Positions 15,852 through 24,489 of a DNA stretch of 64,000 bases are shown piece after piece. Origin of the DNA: Amycolatopsis coloradensis (lineage in GTDB: Bacteria > Actinomycetota > Actinomycetes > Mycobacteriales > Pseudonocardiaceae); NCBI RefSeq assembly GCF_001953865.1, contig NZ_MQUQ01000001.1, positions 310,001 through 374,000 on the forward strand, in the 5' to 3' direction. The translations under genes and the position numbers were made by a program. Numbering within the stretch: position 1 is the stretch's first letter; every line of letters begins with the position of its first letter. Below the pieces are notes generated by a model, which saw nothing but the letters and a program-made list of their open reading frames with translations, was not told the DNA's origin and made no database searches.

Positions 15852-17138
15852 TCAGTTCGCCCGCTGTGTCAGCAGGTCCAGCACGACCGCCGCGGTCCAG
15901 CTGAAGTCGCGGACACCGTGCCCGCTGCCGGTCAGCGGATCCACGTACTCACGGAATCCGGCGTTGTCGGCGGCTGTCAGCAACGCGTTCCGCACCGTGG
16001 CCGCCACCTCGGTCGCGCCGTGCAGGCGCAGCCCGTGCCAGAGCAGCCAGCCGATGTTGAACCAGACCGCGCCCCGCCAGTAGCGGTGTGCCTCGAACAA
16101 CGGGTCGGTCAGGTCGAAGCTCGGCGGCAACCCGGTCTCCCCGAGCCGGAACCGGTCCCCCAGCGCGGTCTTCACCACCGCGTCGGCGACGGGGAGACCC
16201 GGCACCACCAAGGGGGTCAGCCCGGCGATGCTGCCGCTTCGCAGCGGGAGTCCACTGTGGACGTCGTGGGCGTGGAAGACGCCGTCGCCCCCGTCGAAGA
16301 GCCCGTTAACCAGTGCCTCTCGCAGCCGTTCCAGTTCCGCGGCATGGGGCTCCGGATCCGCGCCGACCTCGGCCGCGATCTCGGACATCGCCTGTTCGGA
16401 AGCGGCGAGCAACGCGTTGGTCAGCGGATCTTCCACCGCGAAGGCGTGCCTGGACAGCTCGTCGGCGTATCCGTGATCGCGGTAGGCGGCGGCCAGGCGG
16501 ACGTAGCGTCCGTAGTCGTCGTCGGTCGGCCGCTCCGCCTCTCTCGCATGGCCGAGGTCACGGCGGGTGAACCGGTCCGGAGGCACCGGGCGCACTCTCG
16601 ACAGCGGCACGTCCCACGCCGGGCTGTTGTCCATTCCGGACTCCCACGGGTGCACGATGGAAACCAGCCCACGCGAACCGAACGCGCGACGGCCGGTGAG
16701 GTACGCGTGCCAGGCCCGCAGGCGTGGGTACAGCCTGGGCAGGAACCCCCGTGTCCGTGCCAGGCCCGGGTCGGCGAGGAAGGTCTTCCACGCCGCCAGC
16801 GCGTGGACCGGCGGTTGGATCAGCCCGGACGTCGCCGGGTGCCGAGGGCCGGTTTCCCTCTCGGACCGCCAGAACTCCGGTCCGGGAAAGTACGCCACCG
16901 CCGGAACGATCCGGTCGAAGACGATGTGCGGCACCCGGCCGTCCGGCCACTGGGCCCCGAAAAGCGCCTCGAGTTCCCTCTGCGCCCGCAGCGGCGACAG
17001 GTGCCGCAGGCCGAGTGCGATGAACGCCGAGTCCCAGCTCCATTGATGGGGATAGAGACCGGCGGCCGGCACGGTGGACTGGCCGCGCCAGTTCGCCAGG
17101 AGGACGTGGCCGGCGCGCCGGTGCAGCGCCGCCGTCAC
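15852..17138 (-). CDS. GH63-like glucosidase (glucosylglycerate hydrolase-type)
   Basis: A 428-residue (alpha/alpha)6 glycosidase. Signatures are the N-terminal NWRGQSTVPAAGLYPHQWSWDSAFIALG, WPDGRVPHIVFD, SIVHPWESGMDNSPAWD, PSFDLTDPLFEAHRYWRGAVWFNIGWLL and a final DFSWTAAVVLDLL. This pattern belongs to the bacterial GH63 branch that includes mannosylglycerate and glucosylglycerate hydrolases. The GpgS-like gene in the same window makes a glucosylglycerate link conceivable but unproven. GTG at 17138 overlaps the stop of the upstream isomerase gene (GTGA) and gives VTAALHRRAGHVLLANW; the longer frame to 17204 is arginine-rich and unlikely. Confidence 0.82.
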   Translation of the reverse strand: MTAALHRRAGHVLLANWRGQSTVPAAGLYPHQWSWDSAFIALGLRHLSPLRAQRELEALFGAQWPDGRVPHIVFDRIVPAVAYFPGPEFWRSERETGPRHPATSGLIQPPVHALAAWKTFLADPGLARTRGFLPRLYPRLRAWHAYLTGRRAFGSRGLVSIVHPWESGMDNSPAWDVPLSRVRPVPPDRFTRRDLGHAREAERPTDDDYGRYVRLAAAYRDHGYADELSRHAFAVEDPLTNALLAASEQAMSEIAAEVGADPEPHAAELERLREALVNGLFDGGDGVFHAHDVHSGLPLRSGSIAGLTPLVVPGLPVADAVVKTALGDRFRLGETGLPPSFDLTDPLFEAHRYWRGAVWFNIGWLLWHGLRLHGATEVAATVRNALLTAADNAGFREYVDPLTGSGHGVRDFSWTAAVVLDLLTQRAN

Positions 17139-17932
17139 GACGCGCGCCGGAGGAACGTGGGCACCTCGCCGAGCGCGGCGGCGGCCTCGCCCCGGAGACG
17201 GCATTCCAGCACGAGATAGCCGTCGTAGCCGGTGGCGGTCAGCGCGGCCAGTACCGCCGGCCAGTCGATGTGCCCGGTACCGGGCTGGGCCCGGTTCGAC
17301 TCGCTGACGTGCACGTGTCCCACGTACCGGGCGGCGCGCAGCAGCGCGGTCGCCGGATCGTCCTCCTCGATGTTCATGTGGTAGGTGTCGGCGGCGATCC
17401 GGATCGAATCCAGCCCGGTGGCCTCGATCAGGTCCGCGGCCTGCTCCAGCCGGTTGACCATGTGGTCCTCGTACCGGTTGAGCGGCTCGAGATAGAGCCG
17501 GACACCTTCGGCGGCGGCGTGCTCGCCCAGTTCGGCGAGGCCGGCGAGCAGCACTTCCCGGTCACCCGCTTCGTCGCGCGGTGGTTCGAAGGGCGGCAGC
17601 CGCCGGGAGAACATCCCGTACGAGGCCGGCGTCATCGCCCCCTGGCCGCCGATCTCGGCGATCACCGACAACTGCGATTTCAGCTGCTCGATGGCGTCCG
17701 CCCGCAGCCCGGGATCGAAGGCACCGAAGAAATGTGCCATTTCCACGCACACCGTCGGCATCACCACCCCGGCGGCGGCCGCCCTGCGCAGTTCGGGCAG
17801 GCGATCACGGAAGGCGAACCCACCACGCCCTCGCAGTTCGATGGCCTGGAAGCCGGCACCGACGGCGAACTCCCATTTCTCTTCCAGTGTGGCTCCCGGA
17901 AGGAGCTGTTCCTGGCAGGCGAAGCGTGACAA
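17135..17932 (-). CDS. Sugar phosphate isomerase/epimerase-family TIM-barrel protein
   Basis: A 265-residue xylose-isomerase-like (AP endonuclease 2) TIM barrel. Visible metal-site candidates are the Glu in LYLEPLNRYEDH, Asp/His in IAADTYHMNIEEDD, His in VGHVHVSESNR, and Glu in YLVLECRL. Members isomerise or epimerise sugars, or catalyse elimination on 3-keto sugars. The neighbours (Gfo/Idh/MocA oxidoreductases and dehydrogenases) fit either use. TTG at 17932 lies 3 nt after the upstream stop, with TAGGA before it. It overlaps the downstream GH63-like gene by 4 nt. Confidence 0.86.
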   Translation of the reverse strand: MSRFACQEQLLPGATLEEKWEFAVGAGFQAIELRGRGGFAFRDRLPELRRAAAAGVVMPTVCVEMAHFFGAFDPGLRADAIEQLKSQLSVIAEIGGQGAMTPASYGMFSRRLPPFEPPRDEAGDREVLLAGLAELGEHAAAEGVRLYLEPLNRYEDHMVNRLEQAADLIEATGLDSIRIAADTYHMNIEEDDPATALLRAARYVGHVHVSESNRAQPGTGHIDWPAVLAALTATGYDGYLVLECRLRGEAAAALGEVPTFLRRAS

Positions 17933-17935
17933 GTC

Positions 17936-18985
17936 CTACTCCTGGTCGAAATCGAGCACGATCTGCAAGGCGTCGGCGGGCGAGGCGTCGAGGACCTCGT
18001 ACGCCTCCGCGACGCGCGACGGCGGCAGCTGATGGGTGACCAGCGAGGCCGGATCCAGCAGCCCCTGTGCACAGAGCCGCAGGAAGGTGTCGTTCAGCCT
18101 GGCCTGGTCCCACCGGCCGGAGAGCCGGGCCAGCACCCCGCCGATCTGCGAGCTGACCAGTTCCACCCGGTTGTGGTGGAACTCCTCGCCGAGCCGTAGT
18201 CCCCGTCCCTCGTCCTGGTAGAAACCGGCGGCCACCACCCGGCCGCCGGGCGCCACCGTGCGGATGGCCTCGTGCAACGCCAGGTACGAGCCGCTGAGTT
18301 CGACGGCGACGTCGGCGCCGGAGCCTCCGCTGTACTCGCGGACCCGCTCCGCGACCAGATCGGTCACCGGGTCCAGGCCGAGTGCCGCGCCTGCCTTCAG
18401 CGCCGCGGCCCGCCGGGGCGCCAGCGCGTCCACCGCGATCACCTCGGCCCCGCTTCGGTGCGCCATCTGGGTGGCGAGCAGCCCGATGACGCCCTGGCCG
18501 AACACCGCGACCACCTCGCCGAGGTGCATGTCCGCGGCCAGCACCGCGTTCAGCGCGACCGCGCCGACCCTGGCGAACGAAGCGGCCAGCGGGTCCACCC
18601 CGTCCGGCACCGGACGGACCTTTTCCGCGGGCAGGACGGCCTCACTGCGATGTCCCCAGATTCCCCACACCGTGTCACCGACCCGGGGACCGCCGAGGTC
18701 TTGGACGTCACGGGCGACTTCGATGACCTCGCCGACCTCGGAATAGCCCCACCCGACGACGGGATAGCGCTGGCCCGGCACGGCCGCCGAGGTGAACAGC
18801 CGTCGCTCCGGATCCCAGGAACGCGTGAGGTAGGGGTTGGTGCCGCGATAGGCCGTCAGCTCGGTGCCCGCCGAAATACCGGAGAACCGGGTCCGGACCC
18901 GCACCTGCCCGGTACCGACAGGTTCCGGAGGCACCTCGGCGAGTTCGACCTGTCGGGGCCCGGTGAATTGGACGACACGAGACAC
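17936..18985 (-). CDS. Zinc-type medium-chain dehydrogenase, sugar-locus paralogue B; first gene of left operon
   Basis: A 349-residue MDR oxidoreductase with a GroES-like domain (SGISAGTELTAYRG) and a Rossmann domain (VAVFGQGVIGLLATQMAHRSGA). It shares GLRLGEEFHHN and SQIGG with the enzyme at 11802-12905. GTG at 18985 is chosen because GAGGAG lies 6-7 nt upstream and the protein then starts VSRVVQFTGPRQVELAEVP as expected; ATG at 19009 has no ribosome binding site. The promoter and operator lie in the 112-nt divergent gap shared with the ABC importer. The substrate is presumably the imported sugar or its 3-keto form. Confidence 0.83.
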   Translation of the reverse strand: MSRVVQFTGPRQVELAEVPPEPVGTGQVRVRTRFSGISAGTELTAYRGTNPYLTRSWDPERRLFTSAAVPGQRYPVVGWGYSEVGEVIEVARDVQDLGGPRVGDTVWGIWGHRSEAVLPAEKVRPVPDGVDPLAASFARVGAVALNAVLAADMHLGEVVAVFGQGVIGLLATQMAHRSGAEVIAVDALAPRRAAALKAGAALGLDPVTDLVAERVREYSGGSGADVAVELSGSYLALHEAIRTVAPGGRVVAAGFYQDEGRGLRLGEEFHHNRVELVSSQIGGVLARLSGRWDQARLNDTFLRLCAQGLLDPASLVTHQLPPSRVAEAYEVLDASPADALQIVLDFDQE

Positions 18986-19024
18986 AGCACGCTCCTCTTC
19001 TGAACGCATAGGAACGAAACTATA

Positions 19025-19057
19025 CCCACTTATGACCGCTTGCCATACATAAGTGGG
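19025..19057. promoter_or_regulatory. Divergent operator: perfect 10-bp inverted repeat
   Basis: CCCACTTATG (19025-19034) and CATAAGTGGG (19048-19057) are perfect complements with a 13-nt spacer. They lie between the divergent starts at 18985 (minus) and 19098 (plus). The site is AT-rich relative to its surroundings and well placed to block both promoters. The ROK-family gene at 22295 in the right operon is the obvious candidate regulator. That it binds here is inference. Confidence 0.8.
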
Positions 19058-19097
19058 GGTGAAAGGCTTCACAGCAGTCGAAACCGCAGGAGGGCCG

Positions 19098-20483
19098 ATG
19101 TCGATCACCCGGCGGGCCGCGGCCATGGTGCTGACCGCGCTGGTGGGAACGAGCCTGCTCACCGGCTGCGGCGGGGATTCCGGCGAATCCGGCTCGCCAC
19201 TCGTGGTGTGGAGCATGGAGAACCTCCCGGACCGGGTCCGGGTCACCGAGCGACTCGCCGCGGGGTTCACCGAGCGGACCGGTATCCCGGTCGAGCTGGT
19301 GGCAGTGGACGAGAACCAGTTCAGTCAGCTCGTGATGTCCTCGGCGGCGGCCGGGAAGCTGCCCGACGTGATGGGCGCGCTGCCGTTGACCACGATCTGG
19401 CAGCTGGCGGGCAACGAGCTGCTGGACGCGGGCGCGGTCCAGGCCGTGGTCGACCGGCTCGGCACGGGCACGTTCTCGCGCCGCGCGCTGGAGCTGACCC
19501 GTGACCGGGATCGGCAGCTGGCCGTGCCCTCCGACGGCTGGACACAGCTTCTCGTCTACCGCAAGGATCTGTTCGCCGCCGCCGGGCTGGCTCCGCCGGA
19601 CACCTATGAGCGGATCAGCCGGGCCGCGGCGGCGCTCTCGCGGGATCGCCTCACCGGAATCTCGTTGGCGACCGCGGCCAACGACGCGGCCACCGGTCAG
19701 GCCTTCGAGGGTTTCGCCGTCGCCAACGGCTGCGATCTGGTGACCGCGGACGGCGCGATCGGGCTCGACGCACCACCGTGCCGCGAGACCTTCCGGTTCC
19801 TCGGTGAGCTGGCGGCCCGCTACTCCCCGCCCGGCGCGCAGGACGTCGACAGCACCAGGGCCACCTACTTCGCCGGCAGGTCGGCGATGATCGTCTGGTC
19901 TTCGTTCCTGCTCGACGAACTCGGCGGACTGCGCGAAGACGCCTTGCCCGCCTGCGCGGAATGCGTCGGCGATCCCGGCTTCCTGGCCCGCAACAGCGGG
20001 GTGGTCAGCGCGATCGCCGGGACGGCGGCCGAACCCGCGCAGTACGGCGAGCTCACCTCGTGGACGGTGCCGGTGGGCGGAAAACGCGAGGAGGCCCAGC
20101 GATTCGTCCAGTACATGATGGAGAACCAGGCCTACGTCGACTGGCTGGGGATGGCCCCGGAGGGGAAGATCCCCGCCCGCCGCGGTGATCCGTCCGATCC
20201 GGAGCGCTTCCTCGACGCGTGGGAACGGCTTCCGGCGGGCGTGGACACCAAACGACCGCTGGCCGAGATCTATCCACCGGAAGTCCTGCGCGCGCTCCGG
20301 GAAAGCCCGGAACGGTTCCGCCGCTGGGGATTCGACCAGGGACAGGGGTTGCTGATGGGAGCCACGCTGGCGGAAATGCCGGTGCCGAAGGCGGTCGACG
20401 CGATGCTCGGGGGCACCGAGCCGGGCGAAGCCGCCGAAGAGGCCGCGGAAGAGGTCCGTTCCATTCAGACTTCGCTGAGGTGA
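19098..20483 (+). CDS. Sugar ABC transporter substrate-binding lipoprotein
   Basis: A 461-residue extracellular solute-binding protein (family 1 type). It has an N-terminal signal with RRAAAMVLTALVGTSLLTGC, where LTGC is the lipobox, so it is tethered outside the membrane. The mature part opens with PLVVWSMENL, a common first strand of family 1 binding proteins, then TGIPVELVAVDENQFSQL, LPDVMGALPL and YFAGRSAMIVWSSF. It would bind an oligosaccharide or glycoside and deliver it to the two permeases that follow. AGGAGGG precedes ATG 19098. The stop overlaps the next start by 4 nt (GTGA). No ATPase is encoded here, so a shared MsiK-like ATPase elsewhere is likely. Confidence 0.9.
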   Translation: MSITRRAAAMVLTALVGTSLLTGCGGDSGESGSPLVVWSMENLPDRVRVTERLAAGFTERTGIPVELVAVDENQFSQLVMSSAAAGKLPDVMGALPLTTIWQLAGNELLDAGAVQAVVDRLGTGTFSRRALELTRDRDRQLAVPSDGWTQLLVYRKDLFAAAGLAPPDTYERISRAAAALSRDRLTGISLATAANDAATGQAFEGFAVANGCDLVTADGAIGLDAPPCRETFRFLGELAARYSPPGAQDVDSTRATYFAGRSAMIVWSSFLLDELGGLREDALPACAECVGDPGFLARNSGVVSAIAGTAAEPAQYGELTSWTVPVGGKREEAQRFVQYMMENQAYVDWLGMAPEGKIPARRGDPSDPERFLDAWERLPAGVDTKRPLAEIYPPEVLRALRESPERFRRWGFDQGQGLLMGATLAEMPVPKAVDAMLGGTEPGEAAEEAAEEVRSIQTSLR

Positions 20484-21448
20484 GCGGCGTGCGGAGAACT
20501 CGTCCGAAGGGCGGCCGTACGCTGCGGCAGCAGGAGAACCGGGCCGGTCTGGCCCTGATCTCACCCACCTTGCTGGTGGTGCTGGCGATCGTGGTCCTGC
20601 CGATGCTGTGGACGCTGGTGCTGGCCTTCCAGCGCATCCGGCTGATCAACGTCCGCGAGACCGGCCTGTTCGAGCGCTACACCCTGCACAACTTCGTCAC
20701 CGTGTTCGGCTCACCGGGCTTCTGGAGCTCGGTGGCCACCACGCTGGCCTACGCGATCGGTGGCACGGTGCTGGCGCTCGGACTCGGGCTCGTCGCGGCG
20801 CTGGCGTTGCGGAAACCGTTCCGTGGCCGGGCTTTCCTGCGCGGAACGATGCTGCTGCCATACGTCGCGCCGGTGGTGGCGGTGGCTTTCGTCTGGGAAG
20901 TGATGCTCAGCCCGCAGTACGGGGTGATCAACGAATGGGGTACCCGGCTGCTCGGCTGGGACCGGCCGATCGCCTTCCTCACCCAGCGGGAGACCACGAT
21001 CTCCTTGCTGGGCTTGGAGATCCCGGTGCCGGTGGCGTTGCTGACGGTCATCGTGTTCGAAGGCTGGCGGTACTTCCCGTTCGCCTTCCTCTTCCTGCTG
21101 GCGCGGCTGCAGGCGGTACCGGCGGACTTGGAAGAGGCCGCCCGCGTCGACGGAGCCACCCCCACCCAGCGATTCCGGCACATCCTGCTGCCGCAACTGG
21201 CCGGTGTGATGGCGCTGCTGGCGATGTTGCGGTTCGTCATGAACTTCACCAAGTTCGACGACGTCTACCTGCTCACCGGCGGCGGCGCGGGCACGGACGT
21301 GGCCAGCGTGCGCGTCTACGACTTCATCACCGCACGGTTCGACGTGGGCGCCGCCTCGGCGCAGGCACTCGCCCTGGCGGCGGTGCTGCTGGTGTTCCTC
21401 GCGGTCTACCTGAAGTTCTTCGCCCCGAAGCCGGAGTCCAGGTCATGA
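20480..21448 (+). CDS. Sugar ABC transporter permease, MalF-type
   Basis: A 322-residue inner-membrane permease with six or more hydrophobic segments (LALISPTLLVVLAIVVLP, AYAIGGTVLALGLGLVAA, LPYVAPVVAVAFVWEVM and others). The cytoplasmic EAA loop DLEEAARVDGATPTQRFRHI would contact the ATPase. It works with the binding protein upstream and the MalG-type permease downstream. GTG at 20480 overlaps the upstream stop; a second GTG at 20489 is possible. The longer upstream frame lies within the binding-protein gene. Confidence 0.9.
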   Translation: MSGVRRTRPKGGRTLRQQENRAGLALISPTLLVVLAIVVLPMLWTLVLAFQRIRLINVRETGLFERYTLHNFVTVFGSPGFWSSVATTLAYAIGGTVLALGLGLVAALALRKPFRGRAFLRGTMLLPYVAPVVAVAFVWEVMLSPQYGVINEWGTRLLGWDRPIAFLTQRETTISLLGLEIPVPVALLTVIVFEGWRYFPFAFLFLLARLQAVPADLEEAARVDGATPTQRFRHILLPQLAGVMALLAMLRFVMNFTKFDDVYLLTGGGAGTDVASVRVYDFITARFDVGAASAQALALAAVLLVFLAVYLKFFAPKPESRS

Positions 21449-22311
21449 ACCGCGACGCCATCGAGACCAGGATTTTCGGGGTCCTGCGCTGGGTCGTGCT
21501 CGCCGCACTCGCGCTGATGACCCTGTTCCCCTTCTACTACATGGTCTTGCTGTCGATCCGGCCGATCGAGGACCTGCTGCGCGATCCCGGCGCGCTGTGG
21601 GTGAGCGTGGCCGACTGGACCACCGCGACCTATGAGGAGGTCCTGGTCTCCCAGGAGTCCGGTGGGCAGGGCATGCTGGCGCTGCTGGTGAACTCGGCAC
21701 TGGTCTCGGTCGGCACGGTGCTCCTCACCCTGGCCGTGTCGATCCCCGGCGCCTACGCGGTCACCCGGCTCCGGTTCACCGGGCACCGGCAGGTGCACTT
21801 CCTCTTCCTGGCGGTCTACCTGTTCCCGGCGATCCTGCTGGCGGTGCCGCTGTTCGTGCTGTTCACCAAGCTGGGCCTGCGCGACTCCCTGATCGGGCTG
21901 ACCATCGTCTACATCGCGCAGACCATCCCGGTCTCCATCTACATGCTGCGCAACTACCTGTCCACGATCCCGGAGAGCGTGGAAGAGGCGGCCGCGATCG
22001 ACGGCTGTTCCCGCGGGCAGGTGCTGTGGCGGGTCACCGTTCCGCTGGCCGCTCCGGCGATCATGGCCAACGCACTGTACGTTTTCATGATCGCGTGGAA
22101 CGAGTTCCTGTTCGCTCTCCTCTTCCTGGTGGCGGACCGTTCGAAGTGGACGGTCTCACTCGGGCTGGCGCAGCTCTCGGGAGGCATCGAGGTGCCGAAG
22201 ACCGTGCTGATGGCGGGCTCGGTGCTCTTGACCGTCCCCATCGTGCTGTTGTTCTACGCTGCGCAACGGATGCTGACCGAAGGGCTGACCAGCGGTGCTG
22301 ACAAGGGTTGA
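21445..22311 (+). CDS. Sugar ABC transporter permease, MalG-type
   Basis: A 288-residue permease with six hydrophobic segments. It starts near VVLAALALMTLFPFYYMVLL and carries the EAA loop VEEAAAIDGCSRGQVLWRV. The C-terminal FMIAWNEFLFALLFL is typical of the carbohydrate CUT1 class. ATG at 21445 overlaps the preceding stop (ATGA). Its 3' end overlaps the ROK gene by 17 nt, so importer and regulator are co-expressed. Confidence 0.9.
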   Translation: MNRDAIETRIFGVLRWVVLAALALMTLFPFYYMVLLSIRPIEDLLRDPGALWVSVADWTTATYEEVLVSQESGGQGMLALLVNSALVSVGTVLLTLAVSIPGAYAVTRLRFTGHRQVHFLFLAVYLFPAILLAVPLFVLFTKLGLRDSLIGLTIVYIAQTIPVSIYMLRNYLSTIPESVEEAAAIDGCSRGQVLWRVTVPLAAPAIMANALYVFMIAWNEFLFALLFLVADRSKWTVSLGLAQLSGGIEVPKTVLMAGSVLLTVPIVLLFYAAQRMLTEGLTSGADKG

Positions 22312-23500
22312 CCGGCCACCGGCCGGATCGTCGCAGCATTCGGCGGGACACCTGCTGTGGCTGGTACGGACGGGCCGGGCCACCACCCGCGCGGAACTCC
22401 AGCGGCGGACCGGCTTGGCCAGGTCCACCGTGGGGCAGCGGCTGGACGCCTTGCGGGACGCCGGGCTGCTGCACGCCAACGGGGTGACGACCTCCACCGG
22501 AGGCCGTCCGCCGTCGAGACTGGAGTTCAACCACCGGCACGGGGTGGTGCTCGCCGCGGATCTCGGCGCCACCCACGCCCGGCTCGCGGTTTTCGACCTC
22601 GCCGGCGCCCTGTTGGCCGATTCGGTCATGCCGTTGCACATCGGTGACGGCCCGGAGCCGGTACTGGACTGGGTGGACGGCGAACTCCGCATAGTGCTGC
22701 GGCGGTCGGGGCACGCCGACGACCAAGTACGCGGGCTGGGCATCGGCGTGCCCGGCCCGGTGGAGTTCACCACCGGCGTCGTGCACCAGCCGCCGATCAT
22801 GCCGGGCTGGGACGGTTTCCCGATCGCCGATTCCCTGCGGCGGCGATGGAACGTGCCGGTGCTGGTGGACAACGACGCCAACGCCATGGCCTTCGGCGAG
22901 TACACGAGCACCTACCCGGACTGCCCGTCACTCGTGCTGGTGAAGGTGGCCACGGGAATCGGGGCCGGGCTGGTCCTGGACGGTTCGGTGTACCGCGGCA
23001 TCGACGGTGGCGCCGGGGACATCGGGCACATCCGCGTCGACGCCACCTCTCAAGCCCGGTGCATGTGCGGTGCCTCCGGCTGCCTCGCCGCGCTGGCCAG
23101 CGGTGCCGCGCTGGCCGAACGTCTCACCGCCGCCGGGATTCCCGCCGCGTCGGGCCGCGAATTCGTCTCGCGGCTGACGGAGGGCGGGCCCGAAGCCGCC
23201 GCGCTGGCGAGGGAAGCCGGGCAACTGGTGGGCGTCGTCCTGAGCACGGTGATCAGTCTGGTGAATCCTCAGGTGCTCGTGCTGGCCGGGGATCTCGCCG
23301 GCACCCAGTTCGTCACCGGAGTCAGGGAGGTGCTGTACCAGCGTGCGCTGCCGAGAGCGACGCGGAACCTCGAAGTGGTGACCAGCGCTCTCGGTGACCG
23401 TGCCGGAGTACTCGGTCTGAGCGCGCTGGTGGTGGACTCCGTGTATTCACCGGCCGAGGTGGACCAGCGGCTCGAACTGATGAACGCGCTCGAAGCATGA
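22295..23500 (+). CDS. ROK-family transcriptional regulator
   Basis: A 401-residue protein. The N-terminal winged helix-turn-helix (residues about 15-75) contains RATTRAELQRRTGLARSTVGQRL. The ROK sugar-kinase fold follows, with VVLAADLGATHARLAVFD (phosphate loop), VDNDANAMAFGEY, KVATGIGAGLVLDG and the zinc-binding segment CMCGASGCLAAL. ROK repressors lose DNA affinity on binding a sugar. It is the likely reader of the inverted repeat at 19025-19057 and would sense the sugar brought in by the importer. GTG at 22295 overlaps the permease gene by 17 nt. Confidence 0.9.
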   Translation: MLTRVDRPPAGSSQHSAGHLLWLVRTGRATTRAELQRRTGLARSTVGQRLDALRDAGLLHANGVTTSTGGRPPSRLEFNHRHGVVLAADLGATHARLAVFDLAGALLADSVMPLHIGDGPEPVLDWVDGELRIVLRRSGHADDQVRGLGIGVPGPVEFTTGVVHQPPIMPGWDGFPIADSLRRRWNVPVLVDNDANAMAFGEYTSTYPDCPSLVLVKVATGIGAGLVLDGSVYRGIDGGAGDIGHIRVDATSQARCMCGASGCLAALASGAALAERLTAAGIPAASGREFVSRLTEGGPEAAALAREAGQLVGVVLSTVISLVNPQVLVLAGDLAGTQFVTGVREVLYQRALPRATRNLEVVTSALGDRAGVLGLSALVVDSVYSPAEVDQRLELMNALEA

Positions 23501-24366
23501 AACCGCTCGCGGTGGGGCTTGCCGGAGCGGGGCCGTGGGCGGGGGCGATGCACGCGCCGACGCTGGCCAAGGGGCCGGAGACCACGCTCGCCGCGGTGTG
23601 GACCCGCCGGCGGGAAGCCGCCGAGACCCTCGCGAAAGCGCACGGGAGCGTTCCCGTCGCCTCGTTCGACGAACTGCTCGATCATTGCGAGGCCGTCGCG
23701 TTCGCCGTGCCGCCCTCGGTGCAAGCGGTGCTGGCGGTGCGCGCCGCGAACCGGGGAAAGGCGCTGCTCCTGGAAAAGCCGGTGGCGCTGACCGTGCCGG
23801 ACGCCCGCCGGGTGGCCGAGGCCGTCGGGGAAGCCGGGGTGGTGTCGCAACTGGTTCTCACCAAGCGCTACCACCCGCGGACCCGGGACTTCCTCGAACG
23901 GGCCGCCACCTTCACCGCCACCGGTGCGCGTTCCTGCTATCTGCACGGAGCTTTTCTCGGTGGCGAGCAAGCGACGTCCTGGCGTTTGGAACACGGCGCG
24001 TTGCTGGATCTGGGACCGCATCTGCTCGACCTGCTCGAAGCCGCGGTGGGTCCCATCGCCTCACTCCGCGGCACCGGGGATCCGCGCCACTGGCTGGAAC
24101 TGACCTGTGAGCACGAGAACGGGGTGGTCAGCCAGGCCTCCCTCTCCGGTTCCATCGGCCTGCGGCGCGCGAGCACAGTCGTGGACCTGTTCGGGCCCGA
24201 CGGCCAGCTCCACTACGACACCGCCGAACTTGACCACGCCGAATGCTGGCCGGTTCTGCGGAGGGAGTTCGCCGCCGCCGTCCGCTCCGGGCGGCCTCCG
24301 GCCTTGGACGTGTGGCACGGACTACGGCTGCAGGAACTACTGGACCGGGCTCAGCCACCTCGCTGA
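23497..24366 (+). CDS. Gfo/Idh/MocA-family oxidoreductase, second copy
   Basis: A 289-residue NAD(P)-binding oxidoreductase, shorter than the 341-residue paralogue at 12892. It has VGLAGAGPWAGAMHAPTL, AVAFAVPPSVQAVLAV and LLLEKPVALTVPDA with the EKP lysine, followed by RYHPRTRDFLE. The C-terminal half contains WRLEHGALLDLGPHLLDLLEA, where His in GPHLLD fits the family active site. ATG at 23497 overlaps the ROK stop (ATGA). It ends the right operon just before a hairpin terminator. Confidence 0.87.
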   Translation: MKPLAVGLAGAGPWAGAMHAPTLAKGPETTLAAVWTRRREAAETLAKAHGSVPVASFDELLDHCEAVAFAVPPSVQAVLAVRAANRGKALLLEKPVALTVPDARRVAEAVGEAGVVSQLVLTKRYHPRTRDFLERAATFTATGARSCYLHGAFLGGEQATSWRLEHGALLDLGPHLLDLLEAAVGPIASLRGTGDPRHWLELTCEHENGVVSQASLSGSIGLRRASTVVDLFGPDGQLHYDTAELDHAECWPVLRREFAAAVRSGRPPALDVWHGLRLQELLDRAQPPR

Positions 24367-24442
24367 CGATGCACCTACCCGGTGGAGCCCGAAGCCCACG
24401 GCGGACTCGCACCGTGCCCCCGCTCTGTACGACACCTACGAC

Positions 24443-24481
24443 GCCGGTCAGGACCAGAGAGCCGAATGGGTCCTGACCGGC
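24443..24481. terminator. Bidirectional hairpin terminator
   Basis: GCCGGTCAGGACC (24443-24455) and GGTCCTGACCGGC (24469-24481) pair perfectly over 13 bp around a 13-nt loop. The hairpin lies between the plus-strand Gfo/Idh/MocA gene (ends 24366) and the minus-strand hemerythrin-like gene (ends 24490). There is no T-tract, which is usual in actinomycetes. Confidence 0.8.
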
Positions 24482-24489
24482 CGTGAGAT

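Noticed and set aside
14045..15904. A 619-codon open frame on the plus strand
   Set aside because: Antisense to the debranching-type glucosidase, no domain and low-complexity composition.
24367..24489. A CRISPR-like or attachment-site reading of the inverted repeat
   Set aside because: Only one hairpin, no direct repeats, no tRNA and no integrase nearby; a terminator explains it.
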